In this document: positions 12,331 to 23,611 of the stretch, piece after piece | Numbering within the stretch: the stretch's first letter is position 1 | How the letters are laid out: each line of letters opens with the position of its first letter | NCBI GenBank assembly: GCA_038373865.1 | Contig: JAXGGA010002009.1 | Location: 62,001 to 126,000 of the forward strand | Direction: 5' to 3' | Length of the DNA stretch: 64,000 nucleotides | Origin: Uloborus plumipes | Lineage: Eukaryota > Arthropoda > Arachnida > Araneae > Uloboridae | Translations under genes and position numbers: made by a program | Notes under the pieces: model-generated | What the model saw: only the letters and a program-made list of their open reading frames with translations | The model's database searches: none | What the model was told of the DNA's origin: nothing

Positions 12331-12425
12331 TACCTGATTGGTTTAACATACTTGTGATTATGGCTCGTACCTGATTGGTTTAACATACTTGTGATTATGG
12401 CTCGTACCTGATTGGTTTAACATAT
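12331..12425. repeat. 37-bp tandem repeat, about 2.5 copies
   Basis: Units begin TACCTGATTGGTTTAACATA at 12331, 12368 and 12405, each 37 bp apart. The first two are nearly identical and the third is partial. Confidence 0.9.
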
Positions 12426-13076
12426 TTTAAAAGCACCGAATATGAAGTACCTTTTAGTTTGCCTCTACAACTGATATAATAAAGAAAAAAATAACAAAAT
12501 TAATCGGAAAATAAAATTCAGGACTCAAAAATCAAGATCATACCAGTTTAAAATTTTGAAACGAAACTTTTAGCAATGAATTTTAATTTTCAAAACCAAT
12601 GCGTGGCTTTTAGTTCATCCATCAAATATTTTCAGTATTCTTACCTCAATGAAAAATACAAGAACAAGAAACCGTTTTCTCTGGATGTGATGCCTTCACA
12701 TTTCAGCTAGTTTTTTCCTTTTACTAATTTCATCTCATATGTACGCCATTATGTCATCGCACAGTCAACGGGTGCTAATGACATTTTTTTTTCAGTTCCT
12801 CCGTTTCTTTCTTACAATACATCTTTATTACAATATATTTTCCCTAAGACACTATTCATTACGACATTAACAATAAAATGAAAAGAGACATTCCCATGCT
12901 GGCAAAAATACATCACTCTTGTGAAACAGCAAAATATTTGAATTCAAACCAGTGCCCTCTGCCTTAGGAGTTCCTCATTCTTGCCATTGCTTCTTCGGGT
13001 GCATTTATATTTGCTACATTAGTAATTGAAAAACTTGTTCTTATAATAAGTAAAAGTATCGTAACGACACTTTCAG
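12426..13076 (+). other. Non-coding, upstream of the first visible calpain exon
   Basis: AT-rich DNA ending in a pyrimidine-containing acceptor (tttcag at 13071-13076). By context this is the end of an intron, because the exon that follows starts in mid-protein. No earlier calpain exon was recognised in the window. Confidence 0.5.
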
Positions 13077-13208
13077 GAGCTAACTCTCAAACCTCATCTG
13101 TTAGTTGATGGCGTTAGCAGACACGATATTGTGCAAGGGATCTTAGCAGACTGTTGGTTCCTATCCTCATGTGCTGCTGTTGCTCAAAGACCAGATCTCA
13201 TGGAAAAA
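13077..13208 (+). CDS. Calpain-type cysteine protease, exon with catalytic Cys
   Basis: This exon encodes 44 residues of the peptidase core of a calpain, a calcium-dependent cytosolic cysteine protease that cuts target proteins at a few sites. The diagnostic stretch is GILADCWFLSSCAAVA, matching the family's G-x-L-G-D-C-W-F/L-L box. The Cys codon at 13152-13154 is the expected nucleophile. One usually invariant Gly before the Asp is Ala here. The upstream part (KPHLLVDG...RHDIVQ) also fits the segment that normally precedes the box. The exon is bounded by an AG acceptor (13075-13076) and a GTAAGA donor at 13209, phase 0 at both ends. The subfamily is not resolved. The start of the gene is not visible. 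Confidence 0.93.
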
Positions 13209-13675
13209 GTAAGATGTTTTTCTTTTTAAAACATGCTCAAAACTAAAACTGAGTCTACTTTTTAAAAACTAGGTATTGTCTAATTACCAATTTGTAATTA
13301 AAAAATCCGAATGAATACTTAATCAATTAAATCTTTCTATATGTTGTTTGCTGTGAAAAAATCCATTTTCGCTACAAACAAAATGTAATTTGAATAACTT
13401 GCTGTGTTTAATAATTTGATAAGCAATGAGAGTTCCTATTTTAGAGATTTATAAACTGATTGTGTGCGAAAATGATTTAATAGCAAACTGGACATCTTTG
13501 ATCAAGCACTGCGCATCGTTACTGTATATCAGAAAAACAACAATAAACGAAGTGCTATAAAAATAAATTTTTAGTTCGTTTGCTTATTGTTGAATAAGTT
13601 TTCAATGTTAAGTGACACAAATATGATCCGCATACATGCCATAGTGTGCAATGTACAGTATTTCGCTTTGTAAGA

Positions 13676-13682
13676 AATTCTT

Positions 13683-13746
<64 letters not shown>
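13676..13746. repeat. Compound microsatellite (TTC)n(TTA)n
   Basis: About a dozen TTC units run directly into about a dozen TTA units, inside the intron between the first two visible calpain exons. The minus-strand frame through it (poly-Arg/poly-Ile) is not a gene. Confidence 0.95.
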
Positions 13747-13747
<1 letters not shown>

Positions 13748-13935
13748 GTTATCTTTAATAAAATCTCTCAATTTGTCTTACTTCAACATTCCATTATTAA
13801 AACTTCATCAGAGAAAATATAATTAACATTTTAAAATTTGCTTTTAAATATTCTCTTTTAGGGAAGAATTGCTTGTTCTTCATTACAAATAAAGCTATTT
13901 TAATCAGAAAATCATTATAAAAACCTATTTTTCAG

Positions 13936-14129
13936 GTAATACCACCGAATCAGCCTCTAAGCGGGGAAAACTATAAAGGTATTGTTACATTCCGATTTTG
14001 GAGGTTTGGAAACTGGATCACTGTTTACGTGGATGACCTGCTACCAACAAAGAAAAGAAAACTTATTTTTTCAAGAAGTTCGGAACCAAGAGAGTTTTGG
14101 GTATCTTTGCTCGAAAAAGCATATGCAAA
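13936..14129 (+). CDS. Calpain-type protease, core exon 2 of those visible
   Basis: Continues the peptidase core directly from the previous exon (phase 0 acceptor ttcag at 13931-13935). The order of motifs is the calpain one: NYKGIVTFRFWRFGNW, then ITVYVDDLLPT, then REFWVSLLEKAYAK. These match the family consensus Y-x-G-x-F-x-F-x-x-W-R-F/Y-G-x-W, V-V-D-D-x-L-P-T and E-F-W-x-x-L-L-E-K-A-Y-A-K. The donor is GTAAGT at 14130. The last codon is split after two bases (phase 2) and is completed as Lys in the next exon. The intron that follows is 10.8 kb long and filled with transposons. Confidence 0.93.
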
Positions 14130-14432
14130 GTAAGTATAATTTACCTTTTCTGACCAAACTAATGAGTAAAAGCGAGAAATACATTATTAGAATTTAATTT
14201 AGAAAGATTATCTGTTTTAAATACTATGAGTCTATAAAAAAAAAAAAACCATGTTCACAAAAATAAAATAAAAAATAACAATTTATTTGTATAAAATTTT
14301 CAGATTACTGCATACACGTGTTTTGTCATTACAAAGAATGCCTTTTTCGACGCACAAATTTACTTATTCGGAAAAATTTGCTCTGACGATTTGGAAGGGA
14401 TTTGGAGACAGCATTGCAAAATCGCAATCATG

Positions 14433-14459
14433 AAAAAAAAAAAAAAAAAAAAAAAAAAA
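14433..14459. repeat. Poly-A run of 27
   Basis: A homopolymer run within the calpain intron. It may be the tail of an old retroposed sequence, but I see no target duplication to prove it. Confidence 0.8.
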
Positions 14460-14622
14460 CACATTTATAATATATGATGATGCTTTGCTCATATTTCATT
14501 ACTCTATAAAATTCTTCTTGTGAACACCCCCATTGATTCGTAATATATTATTAACCTAATTATTATATGAATATACTCAGTTATGTATGCACTCGTAAAC
14601 ACATGCCCATATAAAGTGAAAT

Positions 14623-14789
14623 CAGGCCCGTCATTTCAAGTTTTTTAAATGGCGGGAGGCAAAGGGTGTAAAAACAATTAAATTTCAGCAGAAAACAACA
14701 AAAACCACACCCACTAGTATGCAAATACATTGAAAGCCAGGGGAGGGAATTGCCCCCCCCCCTCACTGACCCCCCTAATTGACGGGCTG
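14623..14789. mobile_element. 167-bp MITE, possibly hAT-type
   Basis: The ends CAGGCCCGTCA and TGACGGGCTG are inverted copies. The flanking octamers (agtgaaat and aatgaaaa) agree at 6 of 8 positions, compatible with a worn 8-bp hAT duplication. The interior has a C run and no coding capacity. Confidence 0.55.
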
Positions 14790-15068
14790 AATGAAAACTC
14801 ATCACAATAGATACCAATACAATTGAATATCCGTTTCAGCGAAATAAATTTTCACTCGCTATCTTACAGCCGTCAGATTGCGCGAATTCCGTTACAACAA
14901 AATTCTAGTTACAAAGAATATAATTTGCGATGCCTTGCCGTTCGTTGTTACGAGATTTCACTGCAAAATTAAAAATGCATTGCGGCACAATATTAATAAT
15001 GCATCACCACGATTCATCAGAACTGAAGATTTCTGAGATTCTGACCCCTTTCACTAAGGGAGTCACTT

Positions 15069-15348
15069 GTTGTTGTTGTCCTGTGCCAGCTAAGCTGGCA
15101 ATTTGTGGTGCGCTGCTTCACTTTTCCAACTGTACAGTAATTTGGTGTGGAGTCCGACTTCCACAGTAGACACATATGCCAAAGGGACCCGTTTATAGGG
15201 TGGGCATACATTCATAACACAACAACACATTCATACAAGGAAAGACAAGGACTGGAGAGAGAAAGTACATCCATGCCCGAGCCGGGATTCGAACTCGGGT
15301 CCACACCATCCGGGTCAGACTTCTTTGACCACTAGACAAGGTGGCCGG
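15069..15348 (-). mobile_element. tRNA-derived SINE with perfect 14-bp target duplication
   Basis: Read on the minus strand, the head (15348 downward) contains an A-box-like TAGTGGTCAAAG and a B-box-like GAGTTCGAATCCC, the internal promoter of RNA polymerase III. The tail ends in a short (CAA)n run next to the lower-coordinate duplication. TAAGGGAGTCACTT flanks both sides exactly (15055-15068 and 15349-15362), the mark of LINE-driven retroposition. The body is about 280 bp. The perfect duplication implies a fairly recent insertion. The forward open frame across it is spurious. Confidence 0.92.
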
Positions 15349-15362
15349 TAAGGGAGTCACTT

Positions 15363-15964
15363 AACAGACGAATTTACTCCAGAAAATATATCAAAATGAT
15401 GTTATAGAAAAATTTCTCTAAAAAGTCTCCGCAATTTACAGAGTGCTTTCGCTTGTATGTTGGTGTCATATAACGGGGCGACCAACAAATCAATCACAAA
15501 ACGATATTTAGTTGATCTGCCATCTGCGCAAGTTATTGAACAATTAATTGTTTTTCTGCGTAGTGTGACTTTACTTTTCTTACATAAAAGTAAGAAATAA
15601 TGAAAGAATAAACATCGTTCTTGCTCGGTAAATGAGCACACGATAGACTTTGATCGATCACTTTGTATGAATGTGAATAATGAATGATGTTTTTTTTCTT
15701 CTTAATATATATGATTCATTTTTTTTCCGATGGCAGGCCGTGTTAATACTTGCCCCCTACTTTGGGTAAGACTTTGAAATTGAAATAGACCACAGAATAC
15801 CGCACAATAATTTCACAATATAATGCTTCCTTAATTGAAATGAATTTTCCTCGACTAATTACGCACATACACACATGTTCCTTTATGTTAATCGCTCATC
15901 CTGTCATATAAGCATCAACGAACGAATAGCGATATTATGTACCATTGAATTCGAAACTAGTAAG
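15363..15964 (+). other. Intron sequence, nothing recognised
   Basis: AT-rich calpain intron between the SINE and the TTAA-flanked foldback element. No bounded element or RNA gene seen. Confidence 0.5.
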
Positions 15965-15968
15965 TTAA

Positions 15969-18509
15969 GGCTCATTCCACGCCAAATCGCCTAATTTAAA
16001 TAGTCGGCCGTGCCGTCATGTCTCAGATTTTGTTCAATATTTTTTTACGGATAGATACCTATGAGATAAACTCAAATTAATTTTTTTAGATTTTTTGAAT
16101 AAAAATTTAGGGTTGTAGAATTTTTTGAAATTTTGATTTTTTTCAGAATTTTTGCTTTTTTATTTTTGGTATGCATTTTGAAAAAGCTCTATAACTTCCT
16201 CATTTTTCATTCAATTAAGCCAGTTTACGTATCATTTTAAAGCTAATTATTTTCTCCTTCAATATTAGTGACAAAAATGAGATTGTGAAAAATAGAATTT
16301 TGCCAATGGTCGTCTGAAGTCAGATTTTGTGTTTTTTCAATTGGTATGTTCAATAGGTCATATCTCCGGAGTACCAACTAAGAACTGCCCAATTTTTTTT
16401 TTCAGTGATGACAACATCATATACTTTTTGTGTATAAAAAATTAGGAGGGTGTTTTTTGTTGTTTTGGAATAAAAAATTCAAGTGTGTTTTTTCAGTTGG
16501 TATGATCAATAGGTCATATCTCCGGACTACCAACTAAGAACTGCACGACACTTTTTTTCTGTTATGACAACATCATACCCTTTTTATGTATAAAAAATTA
16601 GGAGGGTGCTTTTGTAGTTTTGGAATAAAAAAATCAAACGTGTTTTTTCAGTTGGTATGATCAATAGGTCATATCTCCGGATTACCAGTTAACAACTGCG
16701 CCATTTTTTTTCCATAATGAAAACATCATGATGTTTTTATGATCAAGAAATTAGAACGAAGTTTTTTTTGTTATTTTGAAATAAAAATATAACATGTTTT
16801 TTTTCAAAAAACTTTACTTTAAAATCAACTTTTGAAACTTAAATTTGAGATTCACTCAGCATCACACGTCACAAGCAGATGAAAATGTATCCTATTTATT
16901 ACATTCAAATACTTGATGGTAGTTTTATATTGTTCTATTGCTTGCATGCTTTGGTAGTGAAAAGTCGCTGCATAATTATTTTACTCTTCAGTAATTATTT
17001 GCTAGCCACTCCATCAACCGATAGGAATTACGATAAAGTAAACTGAAATGTCTTTAAATATACTTTCATTCATAGTTTGACAAAGAAAGACTCGCGAGCT
17101 CTTGGTGGTTGGAAAAATTTTATATTTGGTTTCCATTATTCTGAAATCTACGTAACATTTTATAATTTGTTATCAAATGAAAGCATAAAAATTTCATGAA
17201 TAACAATCTTTATTTCTACGATGTTCCGACAGTGGCAACAAAAGGTTTTTCAAACACAGAAACCTTCTTCACTAATATACCCTTCGTGTCTAATGGCTTG
17301 AAGAAGTAATTCTCTCTGCTGCCTACTATTATTAAGGCTCTTTCATATCTTTGCTTTAAAAAATCTTCATTTGCAACCACTTCCACTGCTGTAACGAAAA
17401 ACATCTGTATCCCCTTTATGTTTTGAGAGGCAAATTGAAATAGATCATGTGCATTTAAAATCTGTCCTTCGACAGTTCTTTGAAGACTTGCTCTTATTGC
17501 AAGCCGTTTTATTGTGCCCCCTACTCCATCGCATGCATTCTTGCCATGACTCGTGGCAAAGAAATGCCATTCAGCTGCCATGTCGTGGTCTTCCTTGTGA
17601 TAGCATAGTTTTTTTTTAATTTTACGGAGTTTTTAAACTTATCGAAAACTTGATTTTTAAAGAAATTTGTTTCAAAAATTCAATATTTTTTTTTAAAGTT
17701 TCAGAGCAACAAAAAACACCCTTCTAATATCTTGATCATAAAAACATTATGATGTTTTCATTATATATAAAAAAAAAAAAATGGCGCTGTTGTTAACTGG
17801 TAATCCGGAGATATGACCTATTGATCACACCAACTGAAGAAACACGTTTGATTTTTTTATTCCAAAACTACAAAAAGCACCCTCCCAATTTTTTATACAT
17901 AAAAAGGGTATGATGTTGTCATAACAGAAAAAAAGTGTCGTGCAGTTCTTAGTTGGTAGTCCGGAGATATGACCTATTGATCATACCAACTGAAAAAACA
18001 CACTTGAATTTTTTATTCCAAAACAACGAAAAAACACCCTCCTAATTTTTTATACATAAAAAGTATATGATGTTGTCATCACTGAAAAAAAAAATTGGGC
18101 AGTTCTTAGTTGGTACTCCGGAGATATGACCTATTGAACATACCAATTGAAAAAACACAAAATCTGACTTCAGACGACCATTGGCAAAATTCTATTTTTC
18201 ACAATCTCATTTTTGTCACTAATATTGAAGGAGAAAATAATTAGCTTTAAAATGATAACATAAACTGGCTTAATTGAATGAAAAATGGAGAAGTTATAGA
18301 GCTTTTTCAAAATGCATACCAAAAATAAAAAAGCAAAAATTCTAAAAAAATCAAAATTTCAAAAAATTCTACAACCCTAAATTTTTATTCAAAAAATCTA
18401 AAAAAATTAATTTGAGTTTATCTCATGGGTATCTACCCGTAAAAAAATATTGAACAAAATCCGAGACATGACGGCACATAGCCTTAGGCGATTTGACGTG
18501 GAATGACCC
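15969..18509. mobile_element. TTAA-flanked foldback transposon (Kolobok/piggyBac-type target)
   Basis: A 2.54 kb element flanked by TTAA on both sides (15965-15968 and 18510-18513). The termini are GGCTCATTCCACGCCAAATC and the inverted GGGTCATTCCACGTCAAATC. The arms extend about 830 bp (15969-16800 and 17690-18509) and are closely matched. Each arm contains three degenerate tandem blocks starting GGTATGWTCAATAGGTCATA and including CTCCGGA-x-TACCA. The central loop carries part of a transposase-like protein on the minus strand. TTAA targets are typical of the piggyBac and Kolobok superfamilies. The ends lack the usual piggyBac CCC start, so I lean to Kolobok-like, as an inference. Confidence 0.85.
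17216..17650 (-). pseudogene. Transposase-like fragment in the foldback loop
   Basis: An uninterrupted 121-codon frame (17581-17216) contains EWHFFATSHGKNACDGVGG and then TIKRLAIRAS. I recall closely similar SHGK-x-CDG-x-GG-x-KR segments in transposon-associated proteins of arthropods and other animals, but cannot confirm the family without a search. The frame stays open upstream of the first Met for about 11 more codons that also look related (CYHKEDH). A frame change near 17610 is suggested because a neighbouring frame carries further plausible residues. The element thus keeps only the C-terminal part of the protein. The rest may have been lost when the foldback formed. Confidence 0.6.
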
Positions 18510-18513
18510 TTAA

Positions 18514-20340
18514 GTGAGAAAAATGTATTCTTCTGAAGTATTCGTTTCGTATAGACTTCTGATTGTATATGAGCTGATGATAGAGAATTTACATAAAAGT
18601 AATTAGAACTATACCGCGGTGGATAAAGGCGTAAGAGGCAATGTCTGAAGAAATTAATTTTTAAGATAATTGAAGAAACGCGCTTTGATTTCTATACTAA
18701 CAAGAGGGAAATGTTAAATTTGACGTGTTTTTCGTGTTTTATTTTCGGCGGAAACCGAACAAGTAAGCTTGTGTAATAAAACTAAAGTACAGTAGATGAC
18801 AAAATGTGAAATAATAATAATAATAGAAATGAAAAATTTGCAGGTATTGTCCTTTATCTTCCTACGGCAGTATAGCCGACACACACACATACACACACAC
18901 GAAATTTCGTATTTAGACATAATTAGTTTTAAACTCTATTTTTCATCAATTGAAATTAATTGTTGAGCTTCATGAGAGGGGTTCGGACCTGGACACCACC
19001 CTCTTACAAATGCCACTTTTTCGTGTTTCTTAATAGTTTTAGAAAACATCTCAGCTGAGAGACTAGAAAATAATCGAAATTTATTTCATGGGATAGTCAC
19101 AAATTTATTTCATCTTTTAGCAGGTTTCCCATATCTGGCAATGAACACTTCCTATGATCTTTTTCCCAACCGCAGTTATATTAAGAATATCTATTTATTC
19201 CGTACACTACTATTAATATTCAAATAATATAATTGGTGCGTATGCGTCTCTAATGTCATGTTATTTTCATTTTTTTTCTGAGATTAATTAATTTTTTCTT
19301 TAAATTTTATGCGTTTCGATTCCATTTGACCAGAACACTAGATTAACTTTATGATTTAGCTGTGATTATATTGTGATGTCAATTTATATATGCTCTTATT
19401 TATAGAAATAAACGATAAGAAATAAAACCCCTTTATGGTCCCTATGCCCTGGGGGCACCTTGCAATTGCGACAATGTGACATGGTAAAACAGCTACTGAA
19501 TTTTTGAGAAAGTTCATGAAGTGAGAAGAAAAATTTGTGAAGTTTCAATTTCCCTCCTAAATATATGTAGATTTTTTGTTTTATTTCGTGTTAGTTTTAT
19601 TAGCAGTATTTATTTAAATTATAGAAATTAATTAACTACTTAACTTAATGACTTAATAAACTTTCAGTGAAGAGCAAACCATTTATTTCCTGTTCTCAGA
19701 AGTTCTTTTTTTTCTCTCTCTCTACTTTTATAACCACAAAATCAGTTTAAGGTCGTTCCTGTAAAATGTACACAAGAGTTTAATTATGCACAAATTAAGA
19801 AAAGCATTGAAATAAGAAAATTGCAGCAAATAATAAGAAAAAAAGAGGTGGACTCCTCAGTAGGGTAGGGGATAGACCTCTTACATTTTTTTTTCTTTTT
19901 GCAGTATCTGTACTTTAAAGAAGCAAATTTTAAATATTTTGTAACAATTCAGGTGCTAAATAGAATGTAATGTGCTATTTAAAATATAAATATAATTATA
20001 TTCTTTATCTGAATAATTTTGAAATGAATTTGGCCAAAAACCGCAATTTTTGGCTTTTGTTTGCTCTAATAAAGAGGGTCATATCCCATAGTGGATTTTA
20101 GGGGGAGGGGGGGGGCTTCCAAAAGAATAAAAATAATTTAAATATTTCATTAACCACTTTCAATTTATTTCTTCATATCAGAAGTAAAAATTTCAAAACT
20201 TTTTTGCAAAAGAAGAAAGAAAGAAGGAAAAGAAAAGACCTTCTCCTCCGCCTACACACAAAGCATATTTGATTAAAATCACTTTGGTTTGCTATGGGAG
20301 TATTATTGCAATCTGCGATCAGTGCAAAAGAATACAGAAA
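18514..20340 (+). other. Intron sequence with a CA microsatellite
   Basis: AT-rich calpain intron. A short (CA)n run with one interruption lies at about 18881-18900. G runs occur near 20100-20117. No gene or element boundary is recognised. Confidence 0.5.
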
Positions 20341-20342
20341 TA

Positions 20343-21665
20343 GGGTTAGTTAGGGTAAGTGGACCCCCTTTTTAGAACAGTTTGTTTTTAAAGCCTTATG
20401 TAAAAGTTTTGAAGCAAAACAGCGCAAATTTGTTGACTTATTTTATCTTAGACATTATTAATGAACACAAGTTCAGCATTATTTCCTAAAAAATGCTTTA
20501 AATCTTTTAACTATATTATTCTTTAAAAAATGGCTTGGTTGGCCCACTTACCCCTTCTTGGGGGTAAGTGGGCCACCCCCCATTTATTTATATTTAAATT
20601 GAGCATATTTTGGAAAAGGGTTTGTGGGTCCTGCCTAACAAAGTATGCAACATTTTAGTAAGGAATATTTTTCTATAAATATATCCATTAATGAGATATC
20701 TACTTACATTTAAATGCGTATGACAGAAAATTATAAAGCGGAATACAGAACAATTATGTCTGTGAAATTCATTAAAAGCCGTTAGGCGTATTTTTGCTTT
20801 TACATATAAATTAATGTTGAATAAACATAATGGAGTCGATAAAGATCATTTTTAGTAAAATAGAAAAAAAATTATAGGTTGAAAAAAAAATGGAAACACT
20901 TCATGGCAGCGTCTATTTGAAGTTTTTTAAGGGCGAAACATTATCATTTCATTCTCAGTTATAATTCTAACATCACCTACATCAAACCAATAAAAATTAG
21001 CTATTTCTATTCTTTCTATCAAATTTTGCAGTATTTTTTTTTCATTTGTATCATATTTTAAACTTAGAACTTCATAATACTTCACGGTTTTCTTTCACAA
21101 ATACATTGTTACCAGCTTTTGTAGTTTTTGTAGCTGAACCATCAATTTCTTCTAGGTCTCCATAATTATATTTCATTTCATCGTAGAAATAGTTTCATCA
21201 AAACTGCTTTTCATTTTGAAATCATTATTAAATTAATAATATATAAATAATTAATTAATCATTATTAATTAATCATGAGGGGGCCCACTTACCCTAATAG
21301 AGAAAAAACACGGGGTAAGTGGGACCCCTCCCCTTAAACACTTATTAATAATACTTTGCATAAAAATTCTTATTGCAATGTGTACTCTAGGTTAAACTCT
21401 ACAAGAAAACTTGATGAACATAAAAAAAATAATAAAAACTAGCATTGAAACACTTCTTTGAAATATGTTGTTTGAACTTGCAAAAAAAATTCTTTTGGGA
21501 AATTTTTTTGACATAGATTATATGATCCAAACAAAAGTTCCATGAAACCCAAATATATTCAAAAGCAATCACTGATGCAATTTGACATGATCAGTACAAA
21601 AAAGTACAAAAACTATATTCGCATTTCAGTTTTAAAGGGGGTGGCCCACTTACCCGAACCAACCC
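20343..21665. mobile_element. 1.3 kb element with GGGTAAGTGG ends and TA target duplication
   Basis: The left end reads GGGTTAGTTAGGGTAAGTGG and the right end is the inverse of GGGTTGGTTCGGGTAAGTGG. TA flanks both (20341-20342, 21666-21667), suggesting a Tc1/mariner-type mechanism. The same GTAAGTGG/CCACTTAC word recurs inside as inverted pairs at 20547-20580 and 21281-21330. There is no transposase. A second, heavily interrupted copy lies at 42841-47543. Confidence 0.75.
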
Positions 21666-21667
21666 TA

Positions 21668-22619
21668 TCATGAATGTGTAATTCAGGGACTCATAATACC
21701 ACGAATTGTTTATTATTTCTTCTTTGGTGGAAAAAAGTGATTAGTCTGCTTCGATAACTGGTTTTAATCATTATGACAACGTTTCTAAGTAATATTGTGC
21801 ATTATTGTATCAATTCGGTTAAGTTACACATAAAGTTTTGTAGTTGATTAGATTAAAATCTTGGAAACGATATTTTACCACCACATTCGAAGTAAATTTT
21901 GCTTCTGAACCTTAGGAACCCTGAATCTGGGCTTAGGAACTTTAGCACCCTCCATAGGTGCGTCACTGCAGCAGCATAAAGATTCCTAAAAACTTGAGAC
22001 GTTGACAAAAATATTCTTCTAAAGTTAAAAAGGCGAGAAAATCTTATCAATTGATCTTTCCCACTGGGTACTAAATGCTTCTGTCTGAAAAATAAGATTT
22101 TCGTAGCATTCGAAACACTTTGTAGAAAAAAAAATCGTTTCTGCGCCTAAAACCACTAGTGAGCTAGTATAAGGTTGGAACACCCTATTCTAAGAAAACG
22201 AACGGAAATCGTATCTGAGTGGAGTTAAAATGTCCCTTGCGATATTTATGACTCTAGAGGGAGTAACAACTATGTGCAGGGTTTACCATCTGTGGATCGT
22301 GGGTCGTAGATAAACAGTTGGCTTTCCTTGAAAGATCGGGTAAGCTAACTGCTAATACGTGCCTAAGAAATAGAAAAGATCATTTTACAGGACATTCCTA
22401 GCGGTATACTGGCAGATTTATTGCCTTTCCCGAGGTCCAAAGAAGTGATTTAATTAGGTGAAAAGAACAAGAAGTGGGGAAAATTGACACCCATGCGTTT
22501 GATCTGCCGAAATCCGTCTTTGCACTGAGCCTTGGAAAGAGATTTGTGAAGCATAAGGGGATAACATTTTGATTCAGGGGAGGGAGGAGGAGATCAGGAG
22601 ATGTTTCAGTCTGTTCTCT
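21668..22619 (+). other. Intron sequence, nothing recognised
   Basis: Mixed-composition calpain intron. A 65-codon minus-strand frame at 21853-22050 has no recognised domain. Confidence 0.5.
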
Positions 22620-22627
22620 GTTTAGCT

Positions 22628-23476
22628 CAGCGCGCTACAAATAGCGAAACTACTGTAGTAGCTACATTTTTTAGTAGTTTGTAGTGTAACGCACTACTTT
22701 TTAAAAAAAGTAGAGTAGTGAGTAGCGTGATACAAAAAAAAAAAAAAATAGTTTGTAGCGGTTTCTGGAAACTACTTTTAAATTAAATAAATAAATAAAA
22801 GAATGAAAAAAACTAAAAAAAAAAAAAAAAAAGCGAAGGGAAAAAACAAGGTTTAATTGACTCTGACTGGTGTAAAATTTGCACGAGTACAGCAGCGGAC
22901 GCAAGGAGTAATCAGAACCATATAAATATGAGCTGATCTTAGATACATCATGTTGACAAAATACATTCTATCTGTTTGATGTCATTGGTTTATTTGGCAT
23001 CATAATTTTTATATTCCTTCAAATAATTTTCATGTTCCCAAATAATCCCTGGCAAGAAATTTAAAAAAAAATTGAAGGTTGAATCCTTTCTTGTAGCGAA
23101 TATTCGTAAAAATTGTAAAAAAAAATGTAAAAGGAACAAATTTTAACAAAAAAAAAATAAATAAATAAATAAATATGGAACAAAAAGAAAAAGTAACAAA
23201 TAAATTCAAAGACAATTCTTAGTTCTATCCCACATTCAAATGAGTTAATTTATTAATGTAAACCACTTTTAAAATTTTTTCGCTCAATCCTCAAAAGGTG
23301 TATGCTTTTTATTTATTTATTTCTTAAAAAGTAGCGAAGTAGCGACTACAATTCAAAAGTAGTTTGTAGTCACTACATTTTGAAAAAAGTAGTTGTAGCT
23401 GTAGTAAACTACATTTATAACAAAGTAGTTGTAGTTGTAGTTCGCTACAAAATAAATGTAGTTTTTCCAACCACTG
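22628..23476. mobile_element. Non-autonomous hAT-like element with 8-bp target duplication
   Basis: Identical octamers GTTTAGCT flank it (22620-22627 and 23477-23484), the target-duplication size of hAT transposons. The ends begin CAGCGCG and, reversed on the right, CAGTGGTTGGAAAAAC. Much of the interior is built from GTAGTTTGTAG/CTACAAACTAC words with many self-complementary matches, plus A/T runs. No transposase frame. Confidence 0.8.
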
Positions 23477-23611
23477 GTTTAGCTTCAATCACCAAGAGAT
23501 GAAAAAAATTTTCTCTCTACGTTGCCAACTCGACGAAGAATGTGAAACTTTAAGTCCATTGAAAGAAAGAAACCAACACTACTGGAGCGTAGTATTCTTC
23601 AGAAAACAATA

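Noticed and set aside
13571..13771. Poly-Ile/poly-Arg peptide
   Set aside because: Translation of the (TTC)n(TTA)n microsatellite.
15276..15348. A true tRNA gene on the minus strand
   Set aside because: The tRNA-like head is followed by a body, a (CAA)n tail and exact 14-bp duplications, so it is a SINE.
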